A DNA stretch of 64,000 bases from a virus: positions 124,001-188,000 of the IMG/VR virus record IMGVR_UViG_3300007512_001664; one strand, given 5' to 3'. Shown here piece by piece: positions 8,527 to 16,974 of the stretch (position 1 is its first letter; each line of letters starts with the position of its first letter). The notes under the pieces were generated by a model. It was not told where the DNA came from, made no database searches, and saw only the letters and a program-made list of their open reading frames with translations. A program made the position numbers and the translations under genes.

Positions 8527-9774
8527 ATGAACAGCAAAGATTTAAACTCTATTAATGAAGCCTTTGCAAATGCTACGGCAAAGGTAGTTGCTGAAGACAC
8601 TGCGAAGACGGAAACTATTCTTGAAGAGGATAGTAAGAAAGTTAATGAAGACCTCGGTCCAGATTTTGGTGATGAAGAGGATTTTGGTGATCCTTCTCGT
8701 CATAGTGGTGATTATTTAGATGATGAGCCATTAGATGTCGGGGATCTAGTAGAGGTTGAGGGTGAGGATGATGATTACGTAGTTATTGATGTTGACGGTG
8801 AGTATCTTAATTTAGCTGCCGTTGGCGACGCAATCGAGGTTAAAAGAGACAGTGTTGTAAAGAAAGAATCAGTTAGAGTTGAAAGAAAGCTAGTCACACT
8901 TAAGGAGAAAAAGAAAATTATGAGTTTTACAAATATAATGGAAGAGTATGAAAGTCGGTTATCTTCAGGTTCAAAAGGCTTTTCGTTAAAAGCTAGATTA
9001 AATGAAGAGGACGGTACGTCATATAAGCAGCCTGATGAAAGTAAGTATAATAAGGTTGACGATAAAACACAACGTCCTGCTGAAGAAACCGATTCAACAA
9101 AGGAGTCACCTACATGTAATGTCGAGGATGATTTGCAAGAGCCTAAAGAAGCAGAAGAAAAAGTTGCTGAAAAGGAAGAGAAAGTTGTTGAGGATAGTAT
9201 AAATAATTCTAACAAAGGTAATATTATGTCAGAAGATAAATCTATATTTGATAAGCTCTACGAGCAAGTTATGAATGAAGACGATGAATTCGGTGCTGAG
9301 TTAGGTCTGCCTAGCCCTGATGATCTCGGGTTTGATGACGACGAAACAGGTGATGAAAACGGTGATGTTACTATCACATTAACTGCCGATCAAGCCGCTG
9401 CCATTCAAGCCGTCGCTGATCAATTAGCTCCAGCCGACGACGACACAGCAGAAGATGAATTTGACGCTGCTGAAGAACCGGAAGAGGGAGTTGCACATGA
9501 AAGTGCAGAGAACGCTGAAACAGTGTCTGAGGGAGATGAAACATCTACTGGAAAGCCGACAGGCGCTGGTGCAAAGACAGGTGTTGATCCTTCTGATGGT
9601 GGTGGTAATGCTACAGATCCAGCTGCTGATAGTTTAGGTGGTAAGTCTACAGGTACGGGTGATGCTAAGGTTACGGACGACGATCCGACAACTGGCAAGC
9701 CGACGACTGATGGTAAAAAGACTGGTGATACCAAGTATGGCAAAGGCCCGTTAAAGGCTAATGCAAAGACATAA
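8527..9774 (+). CDS. Highly acidic protein, probable prohead core/internal protein
   Basis: The 415-residue product is extremely Asp/Glu-rich, with a low-complexity Gly/Thr/Lys/Asp tail (residues 340-415). It looks like three joined units. Internal methionines at 8920 (residue 132, with AAGGAG 12 bases upstream) and 9226 (residue 234) each begin a short helix ending in an L-x-E-like or M-x-E site followed by acidic residues (ARLNEEDG, YEQVMNEDDEFG). L/I-x-E is the cleavage signal of the T4 prohead protease gp21, so these may be capsid-targeting pieces. That role is inference. A rho-independent terminator follows. Confidence 0.75.
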   Translation: MNSKDLNSINEAFANATAKVVAEDTAKTETILEEDSKKVNEDLGPDFGDEEDFGDPSRHSGDYLDDEPLDVGDLVEVEGEDDDYVVIDVDGEYLNLAAVGDAIEVKRDSVVKKESVRVERKLVTLKEKKKIMSFTNIMEEYESRLSSGSKGFSLKARLNEEDGTSYKQPDESKYNKVDDKTQRPAEETDSTKESPTCNVEDDLQEPKEAEEKVAEKEEKVVEDSINNSNKGNIMSEDKSIFDKLYEQVMNEDDEFGAELGLPSPDDLGFDDDETGDENGDVTITLTADQAAAIQAVADQLAPADDDTAEDEFDAAEEPEEGVAHESAENAETVSEGDETSTGKPTGAGAKTGVDPSDGGGNATDPAADSLGGKSTGTGDAKVTDDDPTTGKPTTDGKKTGDTKYGKGPLKANAKT

Positions 9775-9797
9775 GATAAATATATAATACCTTTGAT

Positions 9798-9829
9798 AGC
9801 CCTCTACATTAATGTAGGGGGCTTTTTTT
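9798..9829 (+). terminator. Rho-independent terminator after the acidic protein gene
   Basis: AGCCCTCTACAT pairs with ATGTAGGGGGCT around a two-base loop, with one G-T wobble in a 12-base-pair stem, and is followed by a run of seven T residues ending at 9829. It lies 24 bases after the stop codon at 9774 and is the clearest terminator in the window. Confidence 0.88.
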
Positions 9830-9837
9830 ATTAAATA
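9830..9837 (+). promoter_or_regulatory. Late-promoter-like box ATTAAATA before 9844 gene
   Basis: ATTAAATA is followed by six bases (ATTAAA) and the ATG at 9844. It starts directly after the terminator's T run, so a new late transcript covering the 9844 gene and the neck gene is plausible. Confidence 0.45.
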
Positions 9838-9843
9838 ATTAAA

Positions 9844-10155
9844 ATGTTATTCACTCGAAAATTTCTTGAAGCTTTAGGGTGTAAGAATTTATACAAATTA
9901 AGAGGGAGTACAGGTTCTGGTAGAACTCGTCAGAACTTATTACCTGCAAGTCATAGGGCTGCCGCTGCTTCATGTCGTACATTAGATAATTTAAAAAAGA
10001 AAAAAACTGGTATATTTCTTTTAAATGATCGAGATGTTCAAACCATAAAAGATATATATGGAATTACAGATCTTGAAGAGAAAGGTTCTAGAAATCTAGG
10101 TAATACCGGAATAACATTGTATATTGATAATAACCGATATTATATTAAAAAGTAA
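9844..10155 (+). CDS. Small basic protein of unknown function next to neck gene
   Basis: The 103-residue protein has a basic first half (residues 1-55, rich in Arg and Lys) and a C-terminal strand-rich part with LYIDNNRYYIKK. Its stop overlaps the start of the neck gene (TAATG), so the two are translated together and it may belong to head or neck assembly. I do not recognise a family. Confidence 0.7.
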   Translation: MLFTRKFLEALGCKNLYKLRGSTGSGRTRQNLLPASHRAAAASCRTLDNLKKKKTGIFLLNDRDVQTIKDIYGITDLEEKGSRNLGNTGITLYIDNNRYYIKK

Positions 10156-10907
10156 TGGCATCAGCATGGAGTACAGATACAGTTACGGCAGTTAACTATC
10201 ATAGTGACGCTGAGAATATTATTCGGTTTAATAATAAATCGTTAGGCGCTAACGAACGTAATAAGACATATAAAAAATGGTGGAAAGAACAAATACGGTT
10301 ATATGGTACTAACGTTAGTTATTATGTCCGAAAATTTGATTTAGATAAGACTGATAAAGTATATGGCGAAAACCCGCTTCAAGGATACCAGTCTCCTCAG
10401 ACCATGACTATGTTAATGGATTTAACTGACGGTGCAGTAACATATTCTCAATACGGTTTAGTATCTGATGATGAATTAACAGCAGTAATAGATATTGAAA
10501 CTTACCAGCAAACTCTTTCTTCTTATTATCACTCCTCTGGTTATACCGGTACTTTAAGTGCTATGCCTAACGCTGGAGATGTATTTCAATTAACCGAATA
10601 CGGTTCAATTGACCGACCTGGAGGAAAGGACGGAAAGATATTTGAAATCACAGAACGTATGGATCAAATGGTTAATGAGATTAACCAGCTTCAAGGTCAT
10701 TATGTGTTTAGACTTAGAGCTCGGAGAAATGATCATACGTTCTTACCAGGATTACCTGCTGAGGCTAAATCTACTCAAGTTGCCGATCAATCTGGTACTG
10801 GTTCTTTAACGGCTATTGATACAGATTATATTAATGATTTGGATACAGAACAATCAACTTATTTTGATTATGGATCTAACGACGATGTGTACGGTGACTA
10901 TTACTAA
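10155..10907 (+). CDS. 14: Neck protein, T4 gp14 family
   Basis: The 250-residue length is close to T4 gp14 (256). Shared patterns are SYYVRKFDLDKTDKVYGE (residues 55-72, like the T4 segment CYYVPREYV...FGED), the following SYQGL-like and DELT strands, and a PNAGDVFQL...GKIFEITE segment near residues 135-165. gp14 closes the neck between head and tail. The C-terminus is Asp/Tyr-rich. It overlaps the convergent gene at 10876 by about 30 bases. Confidence 0.78.
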   Translation: MASAWSTDTVTAVNYHSDAENIIRFNNKSLGANERNKTYKKWWKEQIRLYGTNVSYYVRKFDLDKTDKVYGENPLQGYQSPQTMTMLMDLTDGAVTYSQYGLVSDDELTAVIDIETYQQTLSSYYHSSGYTGTLSAMPNAGDVFQLTEYGSIDRPGGKDGKIFEITERMDQMVNEINQLQGHYVFRLRARRNDHTFLPGLPAEAKSTQVADQSGTGSLTAIDTDYINDLDTEQSTYFDYGSNDDVYGDYY

Positions 10908-11097
10908 ATTCATATTCAACGTCTTTTAATACTGAAGGGTATCTTTCGTTAATATATTTGTTAATTGGTATTGGCTTTAAGCAATCTTTTCCTCGACCGA
11001 TTTGGTCGGCTTTCTCTGAAATAATATTAACAGCTTCAAATAAGCACAACCATCTTGCTAGTTGTGAGTAGTCTTTCGTGGGTTTTTTATTTATCAT
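10876..11097 (-). CDS. Small protein of unknown function
   Basis: A 73-residue frame on the minus strand overlaps the upstream gene's stop by 11 bases and the end of the neck gene by 32. It has a helical N-terminal half and a basic tail. No family is recognised. It appears to be the last gene of a three-gene minus operon (11840 down to 10876). Confidence 0.5.
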   Translation of the reverse strand: MINKKPTKDYSQLARWLCLFEAVNIISEKADQIGRGKDCLKPIPINKYINERYPSVLKDVEYEFSNSHRTHRR

Positions 11098-11494
11098 AAA
11101 TCATTGTCCCAGTGTCCGGGAAATTCGTCGGTAATATAGTACTGATATCAATTTGTATTTTATTAAGTGTGCTACAATCTTCACAATTAAATTCATTTTC
11201 TTCAGTTAATTTTACATATACGTTATTCATTTTCTTACATGCCTGACACTCAGCTAAAATTCGATTTTGTTCAGCTAATTGAGATAATTGAAGAGCTTCT
11301 TTTTCTAGGTTTAACCGAGCGATATATCTAAGAACATTATTGTAAATAAAAAAGAATAATATTTGTATTCCGGTTGTACCGATCGCAACTTTTATAAATG
11401 TTATAAGAGAAGGGTAAAATAATGTCGCTATACTACTTATTGAAAGTGAAATTAAAGAAACAATTAATATACTTTTAACTATCTGTCTCGTCAT
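11087..11494 (-). CDS. Membrane protein with two TM segments and a CxxC-CxxC knuckle
   Basis: The 135-residue product has two hydrophobic segments (about residues 8-27 and 31-54), a charged helix, then CQACKK (residue 84 on) and CEDC (around 108), a likely zinc knuckle on the cytoplasmic side. No family is recognised. It overlaps both neighbours on the same strand, so it is part of a small operon. A role at the host membrane is plausible but unproven. Confidence 0.6.
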   Translation of the reverse strand: MTRQIVKSILIVSLISLSISSIATLFYPSLITFIKVAIGTTGIQILFFFIYNNVLRYIARLNLEKEALQLSQLAEQNRILAECQACKKMNNVYVKLTEENEFNCEDCSTLNKIQIDISTILPTNFPDTGTMIYDK

Positions 11495-11837
11495 GATCTA
11501 AATCTTCCGACACAGATTTTATAAGATCCTGAATTTTTTGCAACTTTAAATTTGCGGATTTTACAATTTTTTCGTCTAAGTGCACAGAAGGATTTTCAAA
11601 AAGCTGATTTAATAAGTAAGTAGCGTCAGATATGTTTGTGAATGCGCTACCGAGTTGCTCGATTAAATGATCACCAGGAAAAGGAACAAGGTCAGCTGAA
11701 ATTTGATTATACGTCGCAGGACTAGCTTTTGCAATATCATCTAATGTTTTTGTAGTGGGTCGAACATGTCTAGACTTTACGTCTTTCCAGTACTTGTTAG
11801 TGTACTTATATAAATCTTCAAAAAGTATGCCTTTCAT
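11475..11837 (-). CDS. Helical protein of unknown function
   Basis: This protein of about 120 residues has an N-terminal KGILFEDLYKYTNKYW segment and mostly helical remainder with an acidic end. Two ATG codons stand in tandem. I choose the second (11835-11837) because the ATTAAATA box on the minus strand then lies 6 bases upstream, the spacing used by other genes here; the first ATG (11840) would be only 3 bases away. No family is recognised. Confidence 0.55.
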   Translation of the reverse strand: MKGILFEDLYKYTNKYWKDVKSRHVRPTTKTLDDIAKASPATYNQISADLVPFPGDHLIEQLGSAFTNISDATYLLNQLFENPSVHLDEKIVKSANLKLQKIQDLIKSVSEDLDHDETDS

Positions 11838-11848
11838 CATAAGTATTT

Positions 11849-11856
11849 AATAAATA
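11849..11856 (+). promoter_or_regulatory. Late-promoter-like box AATAAATA, divergent
   Basis: AATAAATA on the plus strand is followed by ATTAC and the ATG at 11862. The same short gap (11841-11861) reads TTATTAAATACTT toward the divergent minus gene, so boxes for both directions overlap. Confidence 0.5.
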
Positions 11857-11861
11857 ATTAC

Positions 11862-12272
11862 ATGGGAAAGTTTGAAAATAGGTTTTTATCTTTACTTTCA
11901 GAAGATGAACCAGGTCCGCCAATACCTGCTCCAGCGATTGATGCTGCACCAGAAGATGATAAAGAGTCTTTCGCAAATGCTTTAGATGAACCAGGTCATG
12001 CAGCTGATTTCGAGGACGTAATAGATCAAAACCCCAATGAACAGGAAGAACTTAAAGATCTACAAGAGTGGATTACGAACATTGATGATGTATTACAATA
12101 CCTTAACGGCGGTGTTAATAGTGTATTAGGGAAGTTAAGAAACGATAATAAAGTAGGTACTATTTTCGCTGATGTTTCTGATTCAACAAAAAATGAAATT
12201 TTAGATGTATGTGAAAGATTGGCAGGTTTACATCAAATTTTAAAGAACCTTTATATAGAAAAGCATAAATAA
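11862..12272 (+). CDS. Acidic protein with possible prohead cleavage site
   Basis: The 136-residue protein starts MGKFENRFLSLLSE, a short basic helix ending in L-S-E, then a Pro/Ala/Asp/Glu-rich stretch (residues 15-60) and a C-terminal helical domain. The L-x-E site followed by acidic residues matches the pattern also seen inside the 8527-9774 and 37335-38501 products, so packaging into the prohead is a reasonable guess. No family is recognised. Confidence 0.65.
   Translation: MGKFENRFLSLLSEDEPGPPIPAPAIDAAPEDDKESFANALDEPGHAADFEDVIDQNPNEQEELKDLQEWITNIDDVLQYLNGGVNSVLGKLRNDNKVGTIFADVSDSTKNEILDVCERLAGLHQILKNLYIEKHK
12264..12271 (+). promoter_or_regulatory. Late-promoter-like box CATAAATA
   Basis: CATAAATA overlaps the stop of the upstream gene and lies 9 bases before ATG 12281. 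It shares the ATAAATAATTA core with boxes at 37321 and 11849. Confidence 0.4.
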
Positions 12273-12280
12273 TTAATATT

Positions 12281-12685
12281 ATGGCAACACGAGCAGAATT
12301 ACAAAAAGCAGTAGACGACACAATAGATGCAGCTAAGCTAGCGCGAGCCGAGTGGAAGGCGTTTGATCCAGTCGACCAGGCCAACCCAACCAGCGAAGAG
12401 CAAGATAAATCTGATGCGTTAGAAAGAGTGTATAGAGATGCAAAGAGTGCTAGAAAGAATGCTGATAAAGCATTAGCTGCTTTTGATGCCGAAAATACTG
12501 AAGTTTTCTCTGAACCAGAGCCAAAACCAGAGCCAAAACCAGCGCCAAAGCCAGCTGATAAAGCAGGTTATGCGTCTGAATTAGATAAAAAATGGGCGGT
12601 TTACATAGCTGGTGATAGAGCATTAACTGACAAGGCATGGGCCGATGAAATAGCTGGACCACGGCCTGCAGGTTGGGGTGAATAA
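12281..12685 (+). CDS. Helical protein with Pro-Lys linker, unknown function
   Basis: The 134-residue product has an alanine-rich coiled-coil-like half (residues 1-72), a PEPKPEPKPAPKPADK linker at about 78-93, and a small C-terminal domain with repeated KAW/KKW tryptophans. The base composition of the Ala-rich part is less AT-rich than its neighbours. It is convergent with the primase gene, with no gap between them. No family is recognised; a virion or internal protein is possible given its late-type upstream box. Confidence 0.6.
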   Translation: MATRAELQKAVDDTIDAAKLARAEWKAFDPVDQANPTSEEQDKSDALERVYRDAKSARKNADKALAAFDAENTEVFSEPEPKPEPKPAPKPADKAGYASELDKKWAVYIAGDRALTDKAWADEIAGPRPAGWGE

Positions 12686-13714
12686 TTAAATCTTAGATAA
12701 TAATAATTTACCTTTTAATTCGGTATAACTATTTTTAATTATAAATTGAGGAGTTATTTCGTCTCGGTCTATCTGCACACATAAGTCATTAAAATCTTTA
12801 TAATTTAATAATTCCTCTGGCCATATAAAACATTTTTCTCCTTGACTGAGTAATAGTCGAGTTTTCTCTTTTGCTGTCTCGTCGCAATATTGATTATCAA
12901 GAACCCAAATACGTTTATGGAAGGGTTTTTGATTTATTTGTTGCTGTTGTCGTTTTGTAAAACAAGATCTACCTTTACTAATACCTCCTACTGCAACACC
13001 ATTTTTAACAAAAAAACTATCTATAGGCCCTTCGAAAATAAAAATATAATCTAAATCGTTATCTATTTTATCAATATTAAATATTGTTTTATCGGCTCCT
13101 ATTTTTGAAAGATATTTTGGCTTTGTATCTTTTTTATTTTGTTTTAATTTTCTCGATTGATAAAATATAATTTTATTGTCGTCATAGAAAGGTATTATTA
13201 TTCTATTTTTATGGACGAAATCATTTCTACTAAACCACAACGTTTTAGGTTTATTAATTGCAGTTAGTAATCTCCTTTCTTTGCATGTAATTATAGCATG
13301 ATTTACCATAGGTTCATGATTATAAAAACTACACTGTACTTTATCATATAAATTAACACAATCACCGGGAAGAGACTGTGGCGGTTTCTCCGGAGTTATG
13401 GGAATGTCCTTTTCAATAGGAATATTAAATACATTTACATTCTTACATTCATTAATTATATCAATGTAATTTTTACCTGTTACCTCTTGAACCCACTTTA
13501 CAGGTGAACCACTCCAACCACAATTATGACAGAAAATATGATTTTCTTTTACTATATAGTAAAGTCTTCTTTTTTTATTCCAAGATTTACCTTCTCTACA
13601 GACCGGGCAACCGCCTTCGTATACATTAGTTAATTTTTTATACTTAGGATACCCTGCGTATTGATAAAATTTTTCTACTATATACTCCTGCGGTATAACG
13701 TCACTTAGGCTCAT
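12686..13714 (-). CDS. 61: DNA primase, T4 gp61 family
   Basis: The 342-residue protein has an N-terminal zinc ribbon, CPVCREG (residues 35-41) and CHNC (62-65), followed by a TOPRIM domain with IFEGPIDSFFV (around 225) and WVLDNQ (around 270). It makes short RNA primers with the gp41 helicase for lagging-strand synthesis. It is the last gene of the long minus-strand replication block. Confidence 0.88.
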   Translation of the reverse strand: MSLSDVIPQEYIVEKFYQYAGYPKYKKLTNVYEGGCPVCREGKSWNKKRRLYYIVKENHIFCHNCGWSGSPVKWVQEVTGKNYIDIINECKNVNVFNIPIEKDIPITPEKPPQSLPGDCVNLYDKVQCSFYNHEPMVNHAIITCKERRLLTAINKPKTLWFSRNDFVHKNRIIIPFYDDNKIIFYQSRKLKQNKKDTKPKYLSKIGADKTIFNIDKIDNDLDYIFIFEGPIDSFFVKNGVAVGGISKGRSCFTKRQQQQINQKPFHKRIWVLDNQYCDETAKEKTRLLLSQGEKCFIWPEELLNYKDFNDLCVQIDRDEITPQFIIKNSYTELKGKLLLSKI

Positions 13715-13895
13715 CTTTTACTGGTCGGACATCTACTATTTGTTTTGTAATAAATTGACCAGTATGAGGATCGTTATAATGCGCTTCCGTACGTATTTCA
13801 TTACCCATTCTAACCTCTCTCATCGTAGGTGTAATTGTATTACCTGCTGGGCCCATTATGTTATTTGGATTTTTTTTATATTCAACTTTTCGCAT
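13701..13895 (-). CDS. Small protein of unknown function
   Basis: This 64-residue, Asn/Pro/Thr-containing product overlaps both the nuclease gene upstream and the primase gene downstream by 14 bases, which supports it as a translated member of the operon. No family is recognised. Confidence 0.55.
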   Translation of the reverse strand: MRKVEYKKNPNNIMGPAGNTITPTMREVRMGNEIRTEAHYNDPHTGQFITKQIVDVRPVKDEPK

Positions 13896-14784
13896 TTTTA
13901 ATCGCCTTGTTAATAATATTTATTATATTTTCGTTATTATTAAACGATTCGCGCCATGAAGAATAGTTTCTCACAACAGACCACATGTTCAATTTCTTTG
14001 CTTCTTCTATAAACTTTTTATAATCACTCTTATGTTTCTTGCATTTTTCTAATTGCTCTTCATATACTGGTACTTCGTCAGGATAGTAATCATAACCTGT
14101 AGTTAAGTCCATTAATTTTAAATTCCTCTCGTAAATAACTTGTTGTTCATCTGTTAATCGATTTAAATCTAATTTTTTAAATCGAGCAAGACCATATCTA
14201 GGTATTCCAGGTATATTATCAGACTTATCACCTGTTACTGCTCTGTAATTTAAATATTGCTCTTTAGTTACTCCTGTATACTCTTCGAAGTTTTGTAACG
14301 TAACTATTTTCTTTTTTATAGGGCTATAAATTCTAGTATCAACAGAGATTGTTTGTAGTAAATCTTTATCAGTGGTTACTATAACACTTTTACCGGGTAG
14401 GTGAGATGATAACCAAGACATTAAATCATCAGCCTCCATCCTTAACGGATACATATTATGTACACCTAATAAGGAAATAACATCTTGTATTTTTTCTGAG
14501 TATTCATGAACATCTTTGAACTTATCGTCGTCTCTATTTGCTTTATACTCTACGGTAATAACTTCACTCCTGAAATTAGACGAAGGCCATTCTAACTTCT
14601 TATCCCATGTACAATAAATTTGTTTTGGCTGAAACTTGTCTACATACGATTTTAAAGATCGTAAGAATAAAAATACTTGACCAGGACTATCTTTTTCGTC
14701 TAATTTGAAATTATTAGTCCAAAATATTCGGTATAAGAGGTTATTACCATCAATTATGAGATTGTTAGTTCCACCATTTTTCAT
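13882..14784 (-). CDS. rnh: RNase H / 5'-3' flap exonuclease, T4 Rnh family
   Basis: The 300-residue protein has the PIN/FEN motifs LIIDGNNLLYR (residues 9-19), MEADDLMSWL (around 117), VVTTDKDLLQ (around 136) and VTGDKSDNIPGIPRYG (around 187), the helix-hairpin region. T4 RNase H is 305 residues long. It removes RNA primers and flaps during lagging-strand maturation and lies next to primase. The acidic metal ligands are all present. Confidence 0.88.
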   Translation of the reverse strand: MKNGGTNNLIIDGNNLLYRIFWTNNFKLDEKDSPGQVFLFLRSLKSYVDKFQPKQIYCTWDKKLEWPSSNFRSEVITVEYKANRDDDKFKDVHEYSEKIQDVISLLGVHNMYPLRMEADDLMSWLSSHLPGKSVIVTTDKDLLQTISVDTRIYSPIKKKIVTLQNFEEYTGVTKEQYLNYRAVTGDKSDNIPGIPRYGLARFKKLDLNRLTDEQQVIYERNLKLMDLTTGYDYYPDEVPVYEEQLEKCKKHKSDYKKFIEEAKKLNMWSVVRNYSSWRESFNNNENIINIINKAIKNAKS

Positions 14785-15769
14785 TTTTAATATACCACAT
14801 TATAGTATATTTTAAATCATCGGCAAATGTTTTTTTAGTTTCAGAAAATTCTAATTGATCTCCTGCTTTAATTATCATCGATTTATATATTGAATCACTT
14901 AAGCTATATCTAAGATCATGACCTTTCCTATCCTCAGCAAAACTAATTAATTTTTTAGGTTTATCGAGTATGTCTAATATGAGATTTACAATTTCAATAT
15001 TAGGTATTTCCGATTGATAGTGCGAGTCAGGAGCAAGGTTATATATTGTTCCTGAGGTTCCTAGTTTTAATACGTTATATATTTTTTCGCAATGATCTTT
15101 GACGTATATCCATTGACGTATGTTATCACCTTTACCATATACCGGTATCTGTTCGTCGTTAGTAGCTTTTTGAGCGATAACTGGAATAAGTTTCTCGGGG
15201 TATTGCCTAGGACCAAAATTATTTGTACATCTCGTTACGATAATATCTTTCTTATATGTTTTATGAAAAGATAATGCTAATAAATCAGCGCCTGCTTTTG
15301 TTGCAGAGTATATAGAAGATGGTTCTAATAAGTCATCCTCTTCACTAGGGTTCGAATCAAATTGTAAACTACCATATACTTCATCTGTCCCTACTTGGAG
15401 AAATCTCGTATTGTCAGGTAATTGTTTTAATAATTCATACACACCTACATAATTACTATCAATAAAAACATCCCCGTCGTTAATACTATTATCTACGTGT
15501 GATTCAGCTGCGAAATTTACAATATAATCATATTGTTTATCCAATTTAAAATCCGAGACACTTACATATATTATATCTAATTTATTACTAGACCCATCCG
15601 GGTGCTTATATAAATCCCATAGATAATCTTCAGTGTTCTGTGATACACAATAGGCATAACTATCTATTATTGTTACATTACAGTTTTCACATTCACGGTG
15701 AAGTAGCTCTACGAAATGACTTCCAATGAATCCCAAGCCACCTGTTACTAGGATGTTTTTATCTTTCAT
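14765..15769 (-). CDS. rmlB: dTDP-glucose 4,6-dehydratase (RmlB-like)
   Basis: The 334-residue short-chain dehydrogenase has TGGLGFIGSHFVELL (residues 9-23), GTDEVYGS (around 126) and the catalytic YSATK (around 152), plus NNFGPRQYPEKLIP and DRKGHDLRY, which are typical of RmlB. It would convert RmlA's dTDP-glucose to dTDP-4-keto-6-deoxyglucose. It sits in the replication operon rather than beside rmlA at 3783, overlapping the RmlD-like gene upstream by 11 bases. Confidence 0.88.
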   Translation of the reverse strand: MKDKNILVTGGLGFIGSHFVELLHRECENCNVTIIDSYAYCVSQNTEDYLWDLYKHPDGSSNKLDIIYVSVSDFKLDKQYDYIVNFAAESHVDNSINDGDVFIDSNYVGVYELLKQLPDNTRFLQVGTDEVYGSLQFDSNPSEEDDLLEPSSIYSATKAGADLLALSFHKTYKKDIIVTRCTNNFGPRQYPEKLIPVIAQKATNDEQIPVYGKGDNIRQWIYVKDHCEKIYNVLKLGTSGTIYNLAPDSHYQSEIPNIEIVNLILDILDKPKKLISFAEDRKGHDLRYSLSDSIYKSMIIKAGDQLEFSETKKTFADDLKYTIMWYIKNEKWWN

Positions 15770-16688
15770 CTGCTATTTCTTTAGTAAAATATGTTTCTTT
15801 TTTACCTAATATTCTAAATAGTGATTCTCGTTCCGTTGGCATATCTAACCCACGTGCTTTTAATTTATCTATTGATAAAACGCAATTAGATCTATTAGCA
15901 ACAATATGTTGTTTTAATTCATTGTAAGTAATAAACTTCCAATGAGGATTCCACAAACCATGCTCATCTAAAATGCTACAAACTTCAGATGTTTGAAGAG
16001 GTTCAGGGTTTACGCAATTATAAACACCACCGGGTAAGTCTTCGATGTTAACTATTTTATTAATTACGACTAGTAAATCCTCAATAACAGTTTTAGAGTT
16101 TACATCGTTTAAGACGTTATTGTATTTTAAAATCTTACTTAAGTAGTTTTTTTGTGAATTAAAATCATTACAAATAGGCATTCTTATGCGTAGAGTATAA
16201 ACATTGCCAAAGTTGTTTAAACATAATTCTGCTGCATGTTTTGTCTTACTATACCAACTACTATCAGGGTTAGTTAACCCGAAATTTGGCTCGTCTTCTT
16301 CAGTAAATGATACTGTGTCAAGCACGTCTAATGTATCATATATACACCCGGAACTTACATTAATAAGTTTCGCGTTATGTTGAGTACAGAATTGAGCTAA
16401 CATAGTAGGTAGTGTTACGTTCAAATCCCAGCATGTTTGTTTTTGTTCTTCACATGCGTCTACATTTGGAGAACCAGTAAAACCAACACAATTAATTACC
16501 CATTTGTTTTGTGATCCTCGGAACTCGGTTATTAAATTAGTAAATAATGTTTCTTTTAACTTTTCGGGTGAAGTATATGGATAGTTCGACAAGCGAACTA
16601 CATCGTATATACCTTCTAAGTTCTCTTCAAAATGCTTATAAGCCTTCTTCCCAATATAACCGTTACCTAAGACAATTATTTTATTCAT
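15759..16688 (-). CDS. Sugar-nucleotide reductase/epimerase (RmlD-like SDR)
   Basis: The 309-residue protein has an NAD(P) loop LGNGYIGKKAYK (residues 6-17), INVSSGCIYD (around 108) and YSKTKHAAEL (around 145), the SDR Tyr-x-x-x-Lys. It most resembles dTDP-4-dehydrorhamnose reductase (RmlD) and overlaps the rmlB-like gene. With no RmlC found, it may reduce another 4-keto sugar nucleotide. The family is sure, the substrate is not. Confidence 0.75.
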   Translation of the reverse strand: MNKIIVLGNGYIGKKAYKHFEENLEGIYDVVRLSNYPYTSPEKLKETLFTNLITEFRGSQNKWVINCVGFTGSPNVDACEEQKQTCWDLNVTLPTMLAQFCTQHNAKLINVSSGCIYDTLDVLDTVSFTEEDEPNFGLTNPDSSWYSKTKHAAELCLNNFGNVYTLRIRMPICNDFNSQKNYLSKILKYNNVLNDVNSKTVIEDLLVVINKIVNIEDLPGGVYNCVNPEPLQTSEVCSILDEHGLWNPHWKFITYNELKQHIVANRSNCVLSIDKLKARGLDMPTERESLFRILGKKETYFTKEIADER

Positions 16689-16974
16689 TTGTATTTGTTT
16701 GTTCTTGTATGTCTTTAAAAAAGTCTATGTTACCTACTCGTCGTAATAATGTTTCAATAGCGTCATAATCTTGAGGATTCTTACCTGAAACAATTACTAC
16801 ACTTTCTCCTTTAAGGTCATATCCGAGTAATATAAATGATTTTAGATGCTCAGCAAGATAATCATTAATAAACGACATATCTTGTTCTTCCATAGATTCA
16901 ACAGACTCGGCTGCGTTAATGCTGGATTTTAATAGATTATCAAAATTTTTAGGTTTTGGCATTTGTTTTTTCAT
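16681..16974 (-). CDS. Small acidic protein of unknown function
   Basis: The 97-residue product has a basic start, an acidic helical middle and a C-terminal part with VVIVSGKNPQDYDAIETLLR. It overlaps the next gene by 8 bases, so it is co-translated with the sugar reductase. No family is recognised. Confidence 0.6.
   Translation of the reverse strand: MKKQMPKPKNFDNLLKSSINAAESVESMEEQDMSFINDYLAEHLKSFILLGYDLKGESVVIVSGKNPQDYDAIETLLRRVGNIDFFKDIQEQTNTNE

Noticed and set aside
8775-9743. Minus-strand open frames opposite the acidic gene
   Set aside because: They mirror the codon bias of the strong plus-strand gene (Ser/Pro-rich antisense), have no start signals or recognisable features.
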